Below are positions 11,307 through 22,514 of a stretch of DNA of 64,000 nt, one piece after another (position 1 is the first letter of the stretch; each line of letters opens with the position of its first letter). The notes below the pieces were generated by a model. It had not been told where the DNA came from, did no database searches, and saw only the letters and a list, made by a program, of their open reading frames with translations. A program made the translations under genes and the position numbers. Source of the DNA: Cyclaneusma minus (lineage: Eukaryota; Ascomycota; Leotiomycetes; Marthamycetales; Marthamycetaceae); contig JAKZHN010000005.1 of the NCBI GenBank assembly GCA_037179335.1, forward strand, positions 1,783,703-1,847,702, given 5' to 3'.

Positions 11307-14300
11307 ATGACACGCAAGCAGTTCACGGCCGACCTGGCTGCTGCTGCGAACAGCACAATCGCGGGCGTGTCCAACATCAGAAGAGGTGAAGAAGATGGTC
11401 AGATCAATTTTCGCTTCACGCCGGCCTCGGGATCCCCGCTTGACATCAGCTTGTTGTCGACCGAAGTTCCAGGATACCCGTCGGAAAACACCTTCTTCGT
11501 ATGCACTGAGAATGAGAACGTCCCCGCCACTGTCACGAACGCGCTCGAGGGGCTGCAAGAGTTCTCGAGCGGCAAGACAATCGCTGAAATGCTCAGCAAT
11601 GTTTGCTCTGCAGTCCGAACCGCCTTTGCTGGTAGCTCAGCCTCGAATCCAATGGAACTCGATGACGATGGCGACGACGATCAGATGAGCGTCGATAGCC
11701 AAGACGATGATGAATATGATGGAGCGGACGACGATGACAACAATTCCGTGGCTTGGGACGAGCCACTCCATATGTCTGACGAAGAAGCTCTCGCCAAGAC
11801 GATCCAGCTCCGTCCAGAGACTGCAACCCAGCTACGCAAGAAGATTGCTCAGGACTTGACTGCGGTCAAACTTGCCGGCTTCCGGGTAGGCGTCTTGTCT
11901 GGTATGACGCCGGAGTCACAAACATCCCTGCTGAGCATCTCTATCCGCATCGCCAAATTAGGTCTCTCCCCCGAAGCTTTGGAGGCTTGGGATCTGAACG
12001 AGGAACAATACATCGTCCTGCTTTTAAGGTATTCGGGAGGCTACAGGGACATGAATGAAATCTGCGACAAACCGGCCACGTCTGCGCAGGTCGAATACAG
12101 GTTTGGCGTTCACGACCGGTACAAACCCATGCTCCCAGAAGCGTTGGCAGCCTTCTCGGCTAGTGGACCAGATACTCACGAAGATGTCCCTGGCAATGAA
12201 GAGTCTGAGAGCTCAAGCTCTTTCCAGGGTTGCTTTCTATCTGCTTCAATGAACACGTTCCTTAACAAGGAATTCACCTCATTGGTGAAGATAAGAGTGG
12301 GTGAATATTTCGGGAGTTGGGACGAAGCAAAAGATCTATGGAACGATTCTCAGAAGTTCGAATTCGAAAGCCGAAACGTAGTCCCGCAGGATGCTACCCT
12401 TTCGGACCACATTGCCCAGACTACGGCCAGGGATCAGATGTCATTCCCACTGGTCAGCATACAGTTTGCGCTGCACTTCCTGGTCAACTGCACAACTTAC
12501 TGTGTCGTCTGCCACAATAGAGTGCATGATAAATTCGAGGCATTGAGACCCTTCGTCTGCTCAAAATCAGTAAGTCAAAGCCGTCTCGGAGTTTCTTTCT
12601 TTCGCAAAGAATTACCAACACATTCTGTAGACTTGAGGGGATGTTACTCGTGCTCGAACTAGCCCAGCTCGCTTCTGCTGTTCCTATTCACCCAGCACAT
12701 ACGTAAATCGATGATATCGAGTTACCAAGATTTCACAGAGATGGATGCTAACTTGGCGATTAGTTGTGTCTGTACCAGTACATCAATTATGGCTTTGGCC
12801 CCAGCATCGAGCATGAGATTTTAACCCAACCTTATGTCGTTGATCTGCTGATTAGCCTCTGCTATGCGGCAGCCCAGGTAGCCAACTCACTCCGAGGAGC
12901 ATATCCTGTTGGCTTGGGTTTGTTAGTTCCGCGATTTCCTCCCTCACGATTCCAGGTCACTCCCACTGGATATGTCCAACCGAACATGTCGAACGGTGTT
13001 CATACCCCACAACTTGCTACTTCCCCGACCCCGGCTGCCGCTCCGGAGGTACAGTACGAGGTAGACATTAGGTTTGGCGACAACGACGAGGTCACAATCA
13101 AGAGCCGCATCGAGGATGGTGCTGTCAATCCAGGCCAGTGGGTTTTGGTGAAATGCTCCAGTAAGTATATCTGGTGCTTGTGTTGCTGTACAATAGTATA
13201 CTGACATACCGACCAGATCAGGAGGTTTATCATTTCAAAGTCCAAAGCGTTACACTACCTACCATAACTCTGCAGCAAAGAATTATCAATCCTGATAGGT
13301 CGCGCATCGTGGACCCCAACCCCAACTACATGGCGGCCAGCTCTGTAGGCGATCCAGAACAGCAGACTGCCCGGGGCAACGCTCCGGTCGCGCTTTCAAA
13401 GAAAGGGACATCCGGGGTCATGACTGTCTACAGCCATGACTTCGATTCATTGGCAGACCACGAGAGGCAAGAAATTATGGTCATGTTGATGGACACACTT
13501 CCTTCAGTCAATGAGTACGTCAAATCTCTCTTTCCTATTGTTTTTCCTACTATCTTCTTGTACACATTCGAATGAAGACTAATCTTCTCCTAGAATGAGA
13601 AACTATCTCATGTCTCAGGGTCGCTATTCAGAGCCGCAGCTCCAGAAATGGGGGGATCGTATTTCACCGGCTGCATTGGGTCTCTTGCGCTGGATTATCT
13701 GCACAAACAGATCTTGTATTATGCAGGTGGACGACTGTGGTGGCCTGGATAAGGATGAGAAGAAACGCCAACGCCGTCTGGAACAGAAAGTGGGCGGCCT
13801 GGAAGGTCAGGGCTGGACCCAATTTCGATTTGCTCAAGGTGCGCCCGACAAGGAGCAGCGTTTTGTCAAAGCTTTGCAACAGGAATTCCCTCGAGAGGGA
13901 TCTGACAAGACATCACCGGCATCTCCTACATATCCAACAATCTTCGCTTGGCACGGAAGCGGTTTGGCCAATTGGCATAGTATTATCCGCACCGGCTTAG
14001 ATTACAACCAGGTGAAAAATGGCAGAGCATACGGCAATGGTGTGTACCACGCCCAAGATTTAGTCACAAGCACTGGTTATTCCCATTCGGTATGTCAACC
14101 AAGTATCTCTGACTATTGACCCTTCGTCGTTGACCAAGAATCTACTTTAGACAAACTGGGCCTGGCCGGCATCTGAGCTCAAAATTACAACTGCACTTTG
14201 TATGAACGAGATCATCAACGCCCCTGACAAGTTCCAGAGCAAGGCACCCCACCTTGTTGTCCAATATGTCGATTGGATCCAGTGCAGATATTTGTTCGTG

Positions 14301-15518
14301 AAAACGTTCAGGTACGATACAACGATGGACACCCCCACGGTACAGACCAAGAGCCGTGGCTCTAGCAGGTAAGTCACTGAGTTGAGACTGGTGGCAACAA
14401 ACATGCTGACCAATTGGTAGCACGGCCGCCAAGTCGCGATCATTGATCAAGCAAGATCCGCAGTACACTCTGCGTATCTCGACACGACAGGAAGTGTTGA
14501 TCCCTACCAGCGCTGCCCCGACATCCATGGCTTTCCGTGAGGCTGAACAGGCTGAACAGGCCGGAAAGGCTGGAAAGACTGGAAAGTCACGGAAGTCATC
14601 GAACAAGAAATCAAAGTCATCTCCTGAGCTTGACGTTGAAAGCGAAGGATCAGACTCGGAAGACTTAGCATGCATGCTGGTCTCGCACGAAGGCGATTCA
14701 AAACCCAATGGAGCTGGAGAGGAAGCAGGCAGTTTGGTCTCTCGGTTCGCATCCGCCTCTCTCGACTTTCTTAAATCGGTCGCTAACGAGTCTGGTAGCA
14801 ACGGAACGGCCCAAAATATGAACGTCACGGACTTTAAGCCAGGCTCCTTGAACATTGCCCAGCTGCCCATGCTTGCGCAACCTTGCTATGCCACCCCCAT
14901 GGCAACTAGGTCCCTGCAACGCGCGCTCAAGGAAGCTCTCGAGGTACAGCGCAAGACGCCCCAGACTGAGCTTGGTTGGTACATTGATCAGGACGTCGTC
15001 CAAAATCTCTACCAGTGGATTGTCGAACTGCATTCCTTCGACCTTGAATTGCCGCTTGCCAAAGACATGAAGAAGGCAGGTATCAACAGTGTGGTCTTGG
15101 AAATTCGATTCGGCAAGGACAGCCCTAACAGCCCACCATTCGTCCGCGTTATCAGGCCAAGGTTCCTCCCCTTTGCTAACGGTGGAGGAGGAAATGTGAC
15201 CGCCGGTGGAGCCATGTAAGTTTTTTTGTCAATGAGCTAGGCATTATCTAGCTTCCAGCGTTCTTACTAATTCTGTACAGGTGTATGGAGTTGCTGACAA
15301 ACACCGGATGGCTCCCTTCCAACTCCATGGAGATGGTTCTTCTCCAAGTCCGCATGGCCATTTCATCCACCGATCCCCGACCCGCTCGTCTGGGAAACAC
15401 CGCGAACCTCCAGCGACAAGACTATGGCATCAGCGAAGCCGTGGACGCCTACGAGCGCGCTTGCAGAGCCCACGGTTGGGCCATTCCCCCCGACTTCCGC
15501 AATTTCCTCATGGGATAA
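11307..15518 (+). CDS. RWD-PARP-UBC fusion: ADP-ribosyltransferase with E2-like domain
   Basis: 1234 aa from seven exons: 11307-12569, 12764-13160, 13217-13514, 13594-14089, 14151-14368, 14421-15215, 15281-15518. Residues 1-105 look like an RWD domain. An Asp-rich linker covers about 117-147. A cysteine pair region (CVVC, then VCSKSLC across intron 1) precedes QYINYGFGPSIEHEIL and may bind zinc. The PARP catalytic core has WHGS (His about 773) and YGNGVYHA (Tyr about 804), the NAD-binding pair. A C-terminal ubiquitin-conjugating fold has PPFVRVIRPRF and GGAMCMELLTNTGW, with the candidate active Cys at 1157, as in UBE2Q-type E2s. PARP-UBC fusions are known in filamentous ascomycetes and resemble the PARP6/8/16 side of the family. 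Substrate is unknown; whether it transfers mono-ADP-ribose or ubiquitin cannot be told. Intron 1 (194 nt) is longer than usual. Confidence 0.88.
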
Positions 15519-17309
15519 ACCAACGCGATTTCTCATCGCCCTGCTTCTCTGCGATTTTCTTTCCCCTTGATCTTTCGAGATTGCCACACGAGACCACGCC
15601 TACTAGATTTCCAAACGGATCGTTTTAACAGGAGGAACAAGGTATCGGTGAACAAAAAAAGGGGTTATATCTGCTTGGGCCACGGGGTGAAGGGATTGAT
15701 CTATTTGCATTCGGCGTTGGGAAGATCAGCATAGGTCGGTTTGTTTGCAGATACCCCTTGCAGATGCCGCTAGCTTGCAAAATTTGCCACGGCCATAGCC
15801 CTCATAGAACCAGGTTGCATTGAATGGAGGCGCAGCGATGGCATTGGGCTCACAAGTAGCCACTAGCGGTTAGAATTGCTTTCAATTAATCAAATTACAA
15901 AAACACTGCGTTCTGTGCTGGATTCTCGGTGCTCACTCATCAGGGGATATTGATAAGGCGGGTGTTGAAGGGGAATGGCGCAGGAGAAGCTGAAGCGCTG
16001 GCGCAAGGGTGGTTGGTGAGCTGGAGGCTGAAGGAGAGGAGAGCTCGAGGTGCCATATGGAGAAAATCAGGAGATGGGTTGGCAACTTGGAATGACCCAG
16101 TGGCTCAAGTAGTAAGTCCCTAAACCGGCATCTAACCCATGCATTCCAAGCCACACTCAGTTCGTCTGGTGGAGATCTGGCCAGGGGGCCGCGATTTAAC
16201 TGTGGGTTCCAGATTTTTTGTCTTTTTATGTGTTTTTTACTTTTCTCTTCAATCTTCTTTTGGTCCCAGAATTGTGTCGGGATGAGGTTAGTGGCTCGCA
16301 GAACGATATGGCTCTTTCACTATGTTTCTTGGGGTGCCTGTTATTTCTTCGGGTTTTGTGTATGGAGGAGCTGTCATAGGCATCGTACTTCTTTCGTCGG
16401 ACGCCGAGGGGGGAGTTCTTGGTGATTGCAGTAAACGCAGATATTGACGAGTCGCTGTGAGAAGATGATAGATTCAAGATATTTGAGGGTATTTCGAGTG
16501 AGTAGGAAAGTCTCAAGTGATTCGGAGAACTCAGGAGTAATTGGGGGGGGGGGGGGGTGTTCCAGGTGATCTGGAGTATCCCAAGGCCCCTGAGCTGTGA
16601 AGGGAGCTTGAGGCGTTTGACTGAGGTTGTTGGGAGGGATTGATGATCAGCAGTGCAGGAGATTGAAAATGCGAAATACATAATGGCGTGGATTGGGGAA
16701 GCGTAGGAGACCACGGGCTTGTACTCTGTAAAGAGCATTGTTCCAGGCAATCAGGGGTGAACTGAGCATCCCACAATGGGTGGGTATCAATCAAGCGATT
16801 GGACACAGCTGAAGCATTGAACAAACCAAAGGACTAGAATAACCCATGACGCTGCCTCGTGGCTATTGGGTGTAAATGAAGCAGAAGTACAAAACTTCTG
16901 ATACCAGCGACCGAGCTGGCTCTCACCATTAGTTCCAAACCAGATATGTAGAGTTTGATCCTCAATGAAAGGCATAAATAGGTCCTGATCGACCGGCGAC
17001 CGCCAGCTTTGATACTCATTACCAGATTTTTATACAATTTCTGAGTGTCCCAGAGGACAACATGACACATGAACTTCGGTATATAGGGGCGATATGCAAC
17101 AACGAAGTATCCGTACAAGCAAAGAAACCTTCGCTTCAAATTCATCTTCTTCTCAAAAGCTTTCACCGGGGTATTTTCAACGACCTGAACCAGAACTCCG
17201 GTGCCCCTTTCCCTATCCTAGGTAATCAGGCATGCATATGCCCCTCAACGCCATCAAAGGACTTTTCCCACCAACACCAAGCCATCTCCTGACTTTGAGC
17301 AGAGACATC
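15519..17309. other. Convergent intergenic region, 1.8 kb
   Basis: Lies between the PARP stop and the RPC9 stop. It holds a degenerate minisatellite with a 15-G tract (16468-16585). Several open frames occur (for example 16226-16750 minus) but their translations are low-complexity and unlike proteins. No gene is supported. Confidence 0.55.
16468..16585 (-). repeat. Degenerate 19-20 nt minisatellite, locus C, with G15 tract
   Basis: About six diverged units of the same family as 5211-5404: agattcaagatatttg, agggtatttcgagtgagt, aggaaagtctcaagtgattc, ggagaactcaggagtaattg, a G-expanded unit with tgttccaggtgatctg, and gagtatcccaaggcccctg. One unit boundary has grown into 15 consecutive G at 16543-16557. 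Homology is judged by eye from spacing and core. Confidence 0.5.
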
Positions 17310-17955
17310 TCATTCAGCATCCTCCATAGCCACATCCTTTCCAGGTGGGCTTCCCAGCACTTCGGCGACACGCTGGATCACCTGTTCCTGCTGCTCTTCG
17401 CTCAATCTGATTTCCATTTCTTCGACAATGGTGTTCAGCACGCCGGGGTTTGAAGGGCGCAGATTGAGGATCATCATGACTTCGGCTTTCGTGAGGTTGT
17501 ATTCATGCAGGACGACGAGGAGCTCTTGCATCTTGGCAAGTTGCCATGGCTCTTGTCCTTCTTCCCATCTTGCGACGTCGGCGGGTGTCATCGGGGATGG
17601 AGGAGCTTGGAGGTAGGCTAGTGTCTGGGTGGGGTGTCAGTCACTTTCTGGACTTGGGAAGGGAAATCGGGGTGGCAGGAAGGCAGTGTCACGTGATGGA
17701 CGTACGTCTTTCGTGATGGTTTCGAAGTTGCTGGGTCCTGTAGAAAGATCAGTGCTGGGTTTCTGTCAAGAGATGTGGACGGGGAGACATACCTTTGCGT
17801 GGCACCTTCTTTCCATTCTCGTCGACCACCACAGTCATCTCCTTCGAGCCCTTCTTCTTTTCGTACGTCGTCTCGTACGCGGTTTTCTGGTCCTGCAGGA
17901 AATGGAAAACCTCGAAATTGGAGAGGATTGCCGACTGGGCCTCGAGGATCTTCAT
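17310..17955 (-). CDS. RPC17: RNA polymerase III subunit RPC9 (Rpc17)
   Basis: 169 aa from three exons (17955-17793, 17737-17706, 17624-17310); the middle exon is only 32 nt. The protein opens with MKILEAQSAILSNFEVFHFL, the signature start of RPC9/CGRP-RCP proteins. It continues with ITKDTLAYLQAPPSPMTPAD and ends in the HRDC-like helical part (LHEYNLTKAEVMMILNLRPS, LSEEQQEQVIQRVAEVLG). With RPC8 this subunit forms the stalk of RNA polymerase III and contacts the initiation factor Brf1 in the nucleus. A lysine-rich insertion (YEKKKGSKEM) sits around residue 32. Length is close to the family norm. It is divergent from the PRPP synthetase gene, 574 bp between start codons. Confidence 0.85.
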
Positions 17956-18529
17956 GGCTGTATTTTGCGCGGAGAAAAAGGGCGATGAGGTGTGCGGGTG
18001 TGCGCTCCCACGAGCATAAAGTTGTGTAGACCTTTATGAGTTGTGAGTCTTTCGGCCGTGGGTTGCTCACAGCTTTATTCTTGAATCAGCGCAGCTTGAA
18101 CTATTTTGCGAATCTGGCTCCGCTGACCGCCTGGGCTTCGCTTAATGCGGCTTAGCAGCAAGCGATTCGCGACGTCAGTTTGGCGGGATTTTTTTTCTGA
18201 GGCTCGCATATGAAGGCTAATTCTTTGCTACAAAAGTCTCCCTTTCAACCCACACAATAGCAAGCCTCAACGTCGCTGCTTCACCAAATGCCTGCTTCGA
18301 ACTACCAATGCCGATCTGATCCTCCACTGCTCTCCCAGGCGTAACCTTTGCTTCCAGGCAAAGCCAGAGCCCTTATCTGCGACTCGCACGCTGCAGCAAA
18401 CGATTCACGATTCACGTCCTTGCGCAAGACAAAAAGGGTCGCGGCCAGTCACCCATTCCGTCCGTCCCCGTCCCTTAGAACCCCCACTATCACCACTTCG
18501 ATCCCGAAAGCCTGGCGCCCGAAGCAAAT
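17956..18529. promoter_or_regulatory. Divergent promoter RPC9 / PRPS
   Basis: 574 bp between two start codons on opposite strands, both housekeeping genes. The right half is C-rich 5' leader for the PRPS gene. No specific factor site is asserted. Confidence 0.5.
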
Positions 18530-19883
18530 ATGGTCCGCAACATCGTTGTGCTGGGCGGCAACTCGCATCCGCAGCTGGTCGACATAATCTGCGGCACCCT
18601 GGGTGTCCCTGCTTGCAACCGCATCCTTTCCAAATTCTCGGTTGGCGAGAGCCGATGTGAGATCCAGGACTCCGTCCGTGGCAAGGATGTGTACATTATC
18701 CAATCCGGCGGCGGCAAGGTCAATGATCATTTCGTTGACCTCTGCATCATGATCTCGGCCTGCAAAACTGGCTCTGCAAAGCGTGTCACGGCCATCCTGC
18801 CTTTGTTCCCCTACTCGCGACAACCCGATGTGCCATACAACAAGATGGGCGCCCCTCTCTCCAGAGCTCCAACCGATGTCAACCGCTCTGACTTCACCTT
18901 TGAGAGTCTGCCTGGAACCCCCGCCCCGGGTGTGCCCCAGACACCAGGCCTTCCCAATGGGATGGACCATCTCCACAAGAGACTCGTCAGAAGTTCTCTT
19001 GATGAAACGAACCTGATGTCAAATGGCATCACCCCAAAACGCGAAGGCAGCGAGTACTTCGGCCCCGCTGCCACTCGCGCTCGCGGAGGATCGACCTCCT
19101 CAGTATCGGCGAACGGTCACGAGAATGGCTCGGTCACCTCGAATAAGTCTCTTTTCCAGGCAAAGCCTGGCTACAAGCAATGGGTTGCGCAAGCCGGTAC
19201 TCTCGTTGCCGACCTGCTGACATGCGCTGGTGCGGATCATATCATTACCATGGATTTGCACGACCCGCAATACCAAGGGTTCTTTGACATACCTGTGGAC
19301 AACCTCTACGGACGACCCCTGCTCAAGAAGTACATCACGGAGACCATCCCTGACTTCAGAGATGCTGTCATTGTGAGTCCAGATGCTGGAGGTGCCAAAC
19401 GGGCCACTATGATTGCGGATAGTCTGAACATGGAGTTTGCGTTGATCCACAAGGTAGGATTTCTATGATTTTCCCCACTTGCAAACACTTATACATGCCT
19501 AGGAACGTCGCCCGACTCGTATCACAGACCGCCAGAACGCTACCATGATGCTTGTAGGTGATGTAGCAAACCGAGTTGCTATCCTCATCGACGATCTGGC
19601 GGATACGTCGAACACCATTACTCGAGCCGCAAAGCTCCTGAAGAAAGAAGGCGCGACGTATGTCTACGCCCTGCTTACGCACGGCATTTTCAGTGGCGAC
19701 GCCATTGCGAGAATCAATGCCAGCGCTCTGGACAAGGTCATCGTGACCAACAGTGTCCCACAGGAAGAGCACAAGCGTCTTTGCCCCAAGCTTGAAGTTC
19801 TCGAGATCGGTGGCGTCTTTGCCGAGGCCGTCAGGCGAGTCCACCACGGCGAGAGCATAAGTGTCCTGTTTCAGTACGATTAA
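18530..19883 (+). CDS. PRS5: Ribose-phosphate pyrophosphokinase with large insert (PRS5-type)
   Basis: Makes PRPP from ribose-5-phosphate and ATP for nucleotide, His and Trp synthesis; cytosolic. 434 aa, two exons (18530-19453, 19503-19883). Conserved parts: GNSHPQL, FSVGESRCEI, LPLFPYSRQPD (90-100), GADHIITMDLHDPQYQGFFD (about 234-253), PVDNLY, VVSPDAGGAKRAT (about 281-293), HKERRPT, and the ribose-5-phosphate loop DDLADTSNT. A Ser/Gly/Pro-rich insert of about 115 residues (about 100-215) interrupts the flexible catalytic loop. Yeast Prs1 and Prs5 also carry non-homologous inserts. Here the insert is not after the HKERR segment as in Prs1, which favours a Prs5-like assignment, though the exact paralogue is uncertain. 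It may act as a subunit of a heteromeric enzyme. Confidence 0.85.
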
Positions 19884-20408
19884 GGCGCAAGGTGGGGGTT
19901 CTCGCAGGCACCCGCGGCCGTGGCCGTGTTGAGCTATGATGCATTTTCACGGCGTTTTGGAATGAGACGTTTCTCAACTGGGTGCGATGGTGCATTATTT
20001 GGTGGCGCGCAAGTCACATACCTCCCCAGTTAAGAAAGAGAGGTACAAGAATCCCTTTGTTGCTATACCAACTTACCTGCTTTCAAAAAGTCGCACTGAT
20101 TAGAAGGCGGGCGGTTCGTTCGTCGTATTTGCCGCTGGGCAATTGTAACTCGACTGCTTCCCAAGTGCTGGACATAGGCTTGAACAGAGCATACAATTAG
20201 TCTCTAGGCGAGCTTGACCCATGATGCGCAGATTCTAGACTTAAAAGGGGGTAGAAAGACATAGAGCCTAGCAGGGCGTGGAAGCTTAAAAGCTTAGAGA
20301 AGCACTTAAATGCGCTGATTTGCGGATAGAAATAGACGTTGGGCAGAGATTGAATCTGACCTTTTCTGACAAGCAAAAAAGGGCGCTTGCTATATTCGTG
20401 GTATCTCT
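19884..20408. other. Convergent spacer PRPS / PUS3
   Basis: 525 nt between convergent stop codons; both 3' UTRs must lie here. No gene or repeat is evident. Confidence 0.6.
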
Positions 20409-22330
20409 CTACTCATCCTCTGGCTGGCTCCGATTCTTCGCCTTCTGGATGTGGTGATCCCTCAACTCCGTAGCATTCTCGAAGCCTTTCCGTGCCAGAT
20501 AGCGTTCGTTGATTACCTCCACACTTTCCAGTCTCGGCTTCTTCATCACTGGAAGATACGTCCCCTGCTGCCTAGCCTTATTGCCTCCCTCAAACACCTT
20601 CTGGCTCCTCCTCCCATTCCAAGGCCTCCCTCCCGCCAAATCATTGGTCTCCCTTCCTTGCGAAGCCACTATCTGCATCAGCCCCCCAGCAAGAATTTCA
20701 TCAATCTTCCTCTCTCTCCAAACCGTCCACACGTTGTCCACAAGCCCGCTGAACCCGAACTTGGCTTCCGTCTCATTCGGCCCATCGCCCACATAATGCC
20801 ACTCCAACGCATCGCGCCTGCTCTCATCATTCTCGTCGGGGAATATGCAGTCCCACAATACTAGTGGTGTATCCGAAGCCATCTCATACATAGGCCGCCT
20901 TGGGTTCTTCTCCACATCCAACAGTTCCCTGATAATAGACGGTTTCTCAAGCCCCTGAGCCACCAGAAACAGCACCGCAATCATGTGCCGTACCTGGTGC
21001 CACAAGAACGCCGAACCATGTAGCGTGAACGCCCAAACCTGCGGATACGTCTCCTGCTCTGTAGGTTCTGAAACACCGACCACATCAGCGGCTCCAGCGT
21101 TGCGAAACTCAGTTTTATTGAGATATCCCAGTGTACCCGTGACGTCCTTCACGGGCACAATATCAGCATGAAAAATGCGACGCTCGAAATTGCTGATTTG
21201 CTTCCCGGGGTCCACTTTACAGAAATTGCGGAAATCGTGCAGGCCCTCGAACATCTTGGCCGCTTCGCGCATCGCTTCGATATCCAGCCAGCCATCTTTC
21301 ATGCGACGTGGCGAAGGGGTAGTGGTTTGGTTGGCGACTTCGAGGGATGAGGGGAGAGGAGGGAAAGCGGGGTTGGTGAAGAAATAGCGGTATTGCCGCT
21401 CGCGGCAGGAGAAGCGGGCGGAGAAATCGGGTGGGGGGTTGGGGCACCAGGCGAGGATGCGGATGGAGGGAGGGAGGAGACGGTTGAGGACGGAGGGGTA
21501 GGGGATTTCGTCGGCGATGGGGTCGAAGTCTACGGCTTCTTCGTTTTCTTCGCCTTGAATAGCGTCTTGTTCTTTGGAAATCAGAGTGTGATTCTCAAGA
21601 GTAGGAGAGACATCTTGATCCGAATTTTCTGTGGTCTTTGGTTTGGGTAGTGGCCGGTTGCTTCGGACCCGAATACCAATGACTTGCCCGAAAGCACTCA
21701 CTCCCTTATCCGTCCTCCCGCATTTCGAGTACTCGCAGCCCTCCCAGTTCATCTCCCCAGGCCCAACATTCCTACTCGGAGTAGGGAAAATCAGCTTTGC
21801 CTTATTCAAAGCTTTCCACAGCTCCTCCTCAATAGTAGGCAGCGGCGTCGTGTTGTTAGAATGGTGCTCAAAGCCATTGTAATTCTTGCCCAGGTAGGCA
21901 AGCTTCAGCGCAATCAGCCTCGTCGAGTATTTCGAAGGATCAAACTCTTTCTTCTCCTTTGGTCTCCTTTCGGGCTTTTGAGTGACCGGAGGACTAGTCA
22001 AATGTATTAGCTTGCGAAGATGCGGGCTATGTTGAAGGAGGGGCTTGCGGTGGACAACCTTGGCTTTTTGTTCTTCCGCTTCAATTCCTCCTCCAGCTGC
22101 GTGACTCTCTGCACCAAACTCTCATGCGTCCAGTTCTGATAGTCTTCTTTTGTCTTTTGCTCCATTTCCATCTTTCTAGCAGCGAGCCTGGTCGCGGTAT
22201 CACGGGGTTGCTGCTGAGTCGCCAAGCGAATTTGGGAAAATCGAGGTTTCGGCGTGGGGAAGTTGCGGAAATTCAAGCAGCCAAGGTTTATCTTCGGTCT
22301 GAACGAAGAGGAAAGCCAGGAGCTGCTCAT
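20409..22330 (-). CDS. PUS3: tRNA pseudouridine(38/39) synthase PUS3/Deg1
   Basis: 618 aa, two exons (22330-22059, 21993-20409). It isomerises U38/U39 in the tRNA anticodon arm; TruA family. The catalytic motif CGRTDKGVSAFGQ contains the active Asp (about 186). KLAYLGKNYNGFEHH, NRLLPPSIRILAWCP, SCRERQYRYFF, LHDFRNFCKVD and HGSAFLWHQVRHMIAVLF follow in the order expected for PUS3. An acidic linker interrupts the first part. Exon 1 encodes YQNWTHESLVQRVTQLEEEL, a coiled coil typical of fungal PUS3. The donor is AAG|gttgtc, weak, but the junction gives KKPSPPVTQ in frame. The first 40 residues look like a mitochondrial presequence; a second start at Met54 (near 22171) would omit it. Confidence 0.88.
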
Positions 22331-22514
22331 ACCCTCACGCTCCTGTGGTGTTGTTTCTAACCTTCGTGGTCTTCTCCCTCGAAAAACGGCAGAATGGTAA
22401 ATTTCGGCACTAAATTTCCTTATCGGGAATCCTTATCGGCCGCTCCCATCGTCACCTTCACTCGAGCCTTCATCTTCAACCCTTCAATTTCGTCATTCAA
22501 GTTCTCCCAGCGGC
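22331..22514. promoter_or_regulatory. Short divergent promoter PUS3 / Rho-like GTPase
   Basis: Only 184 bp separate the two annotated start codons. Both transcription starts, or at least both core promoters, must fit here or overlap PUS3 exon 1. If PUS3 starts at Met54, the gap is about 343 bp. Confidence 0.5.

Noticed and set aside
16226..17166. Several overlapping open frames on the minus strand between PARP and RPC9
   Set aside because: Translations are low-complexity and partly derived from the minisatellite and G tract.
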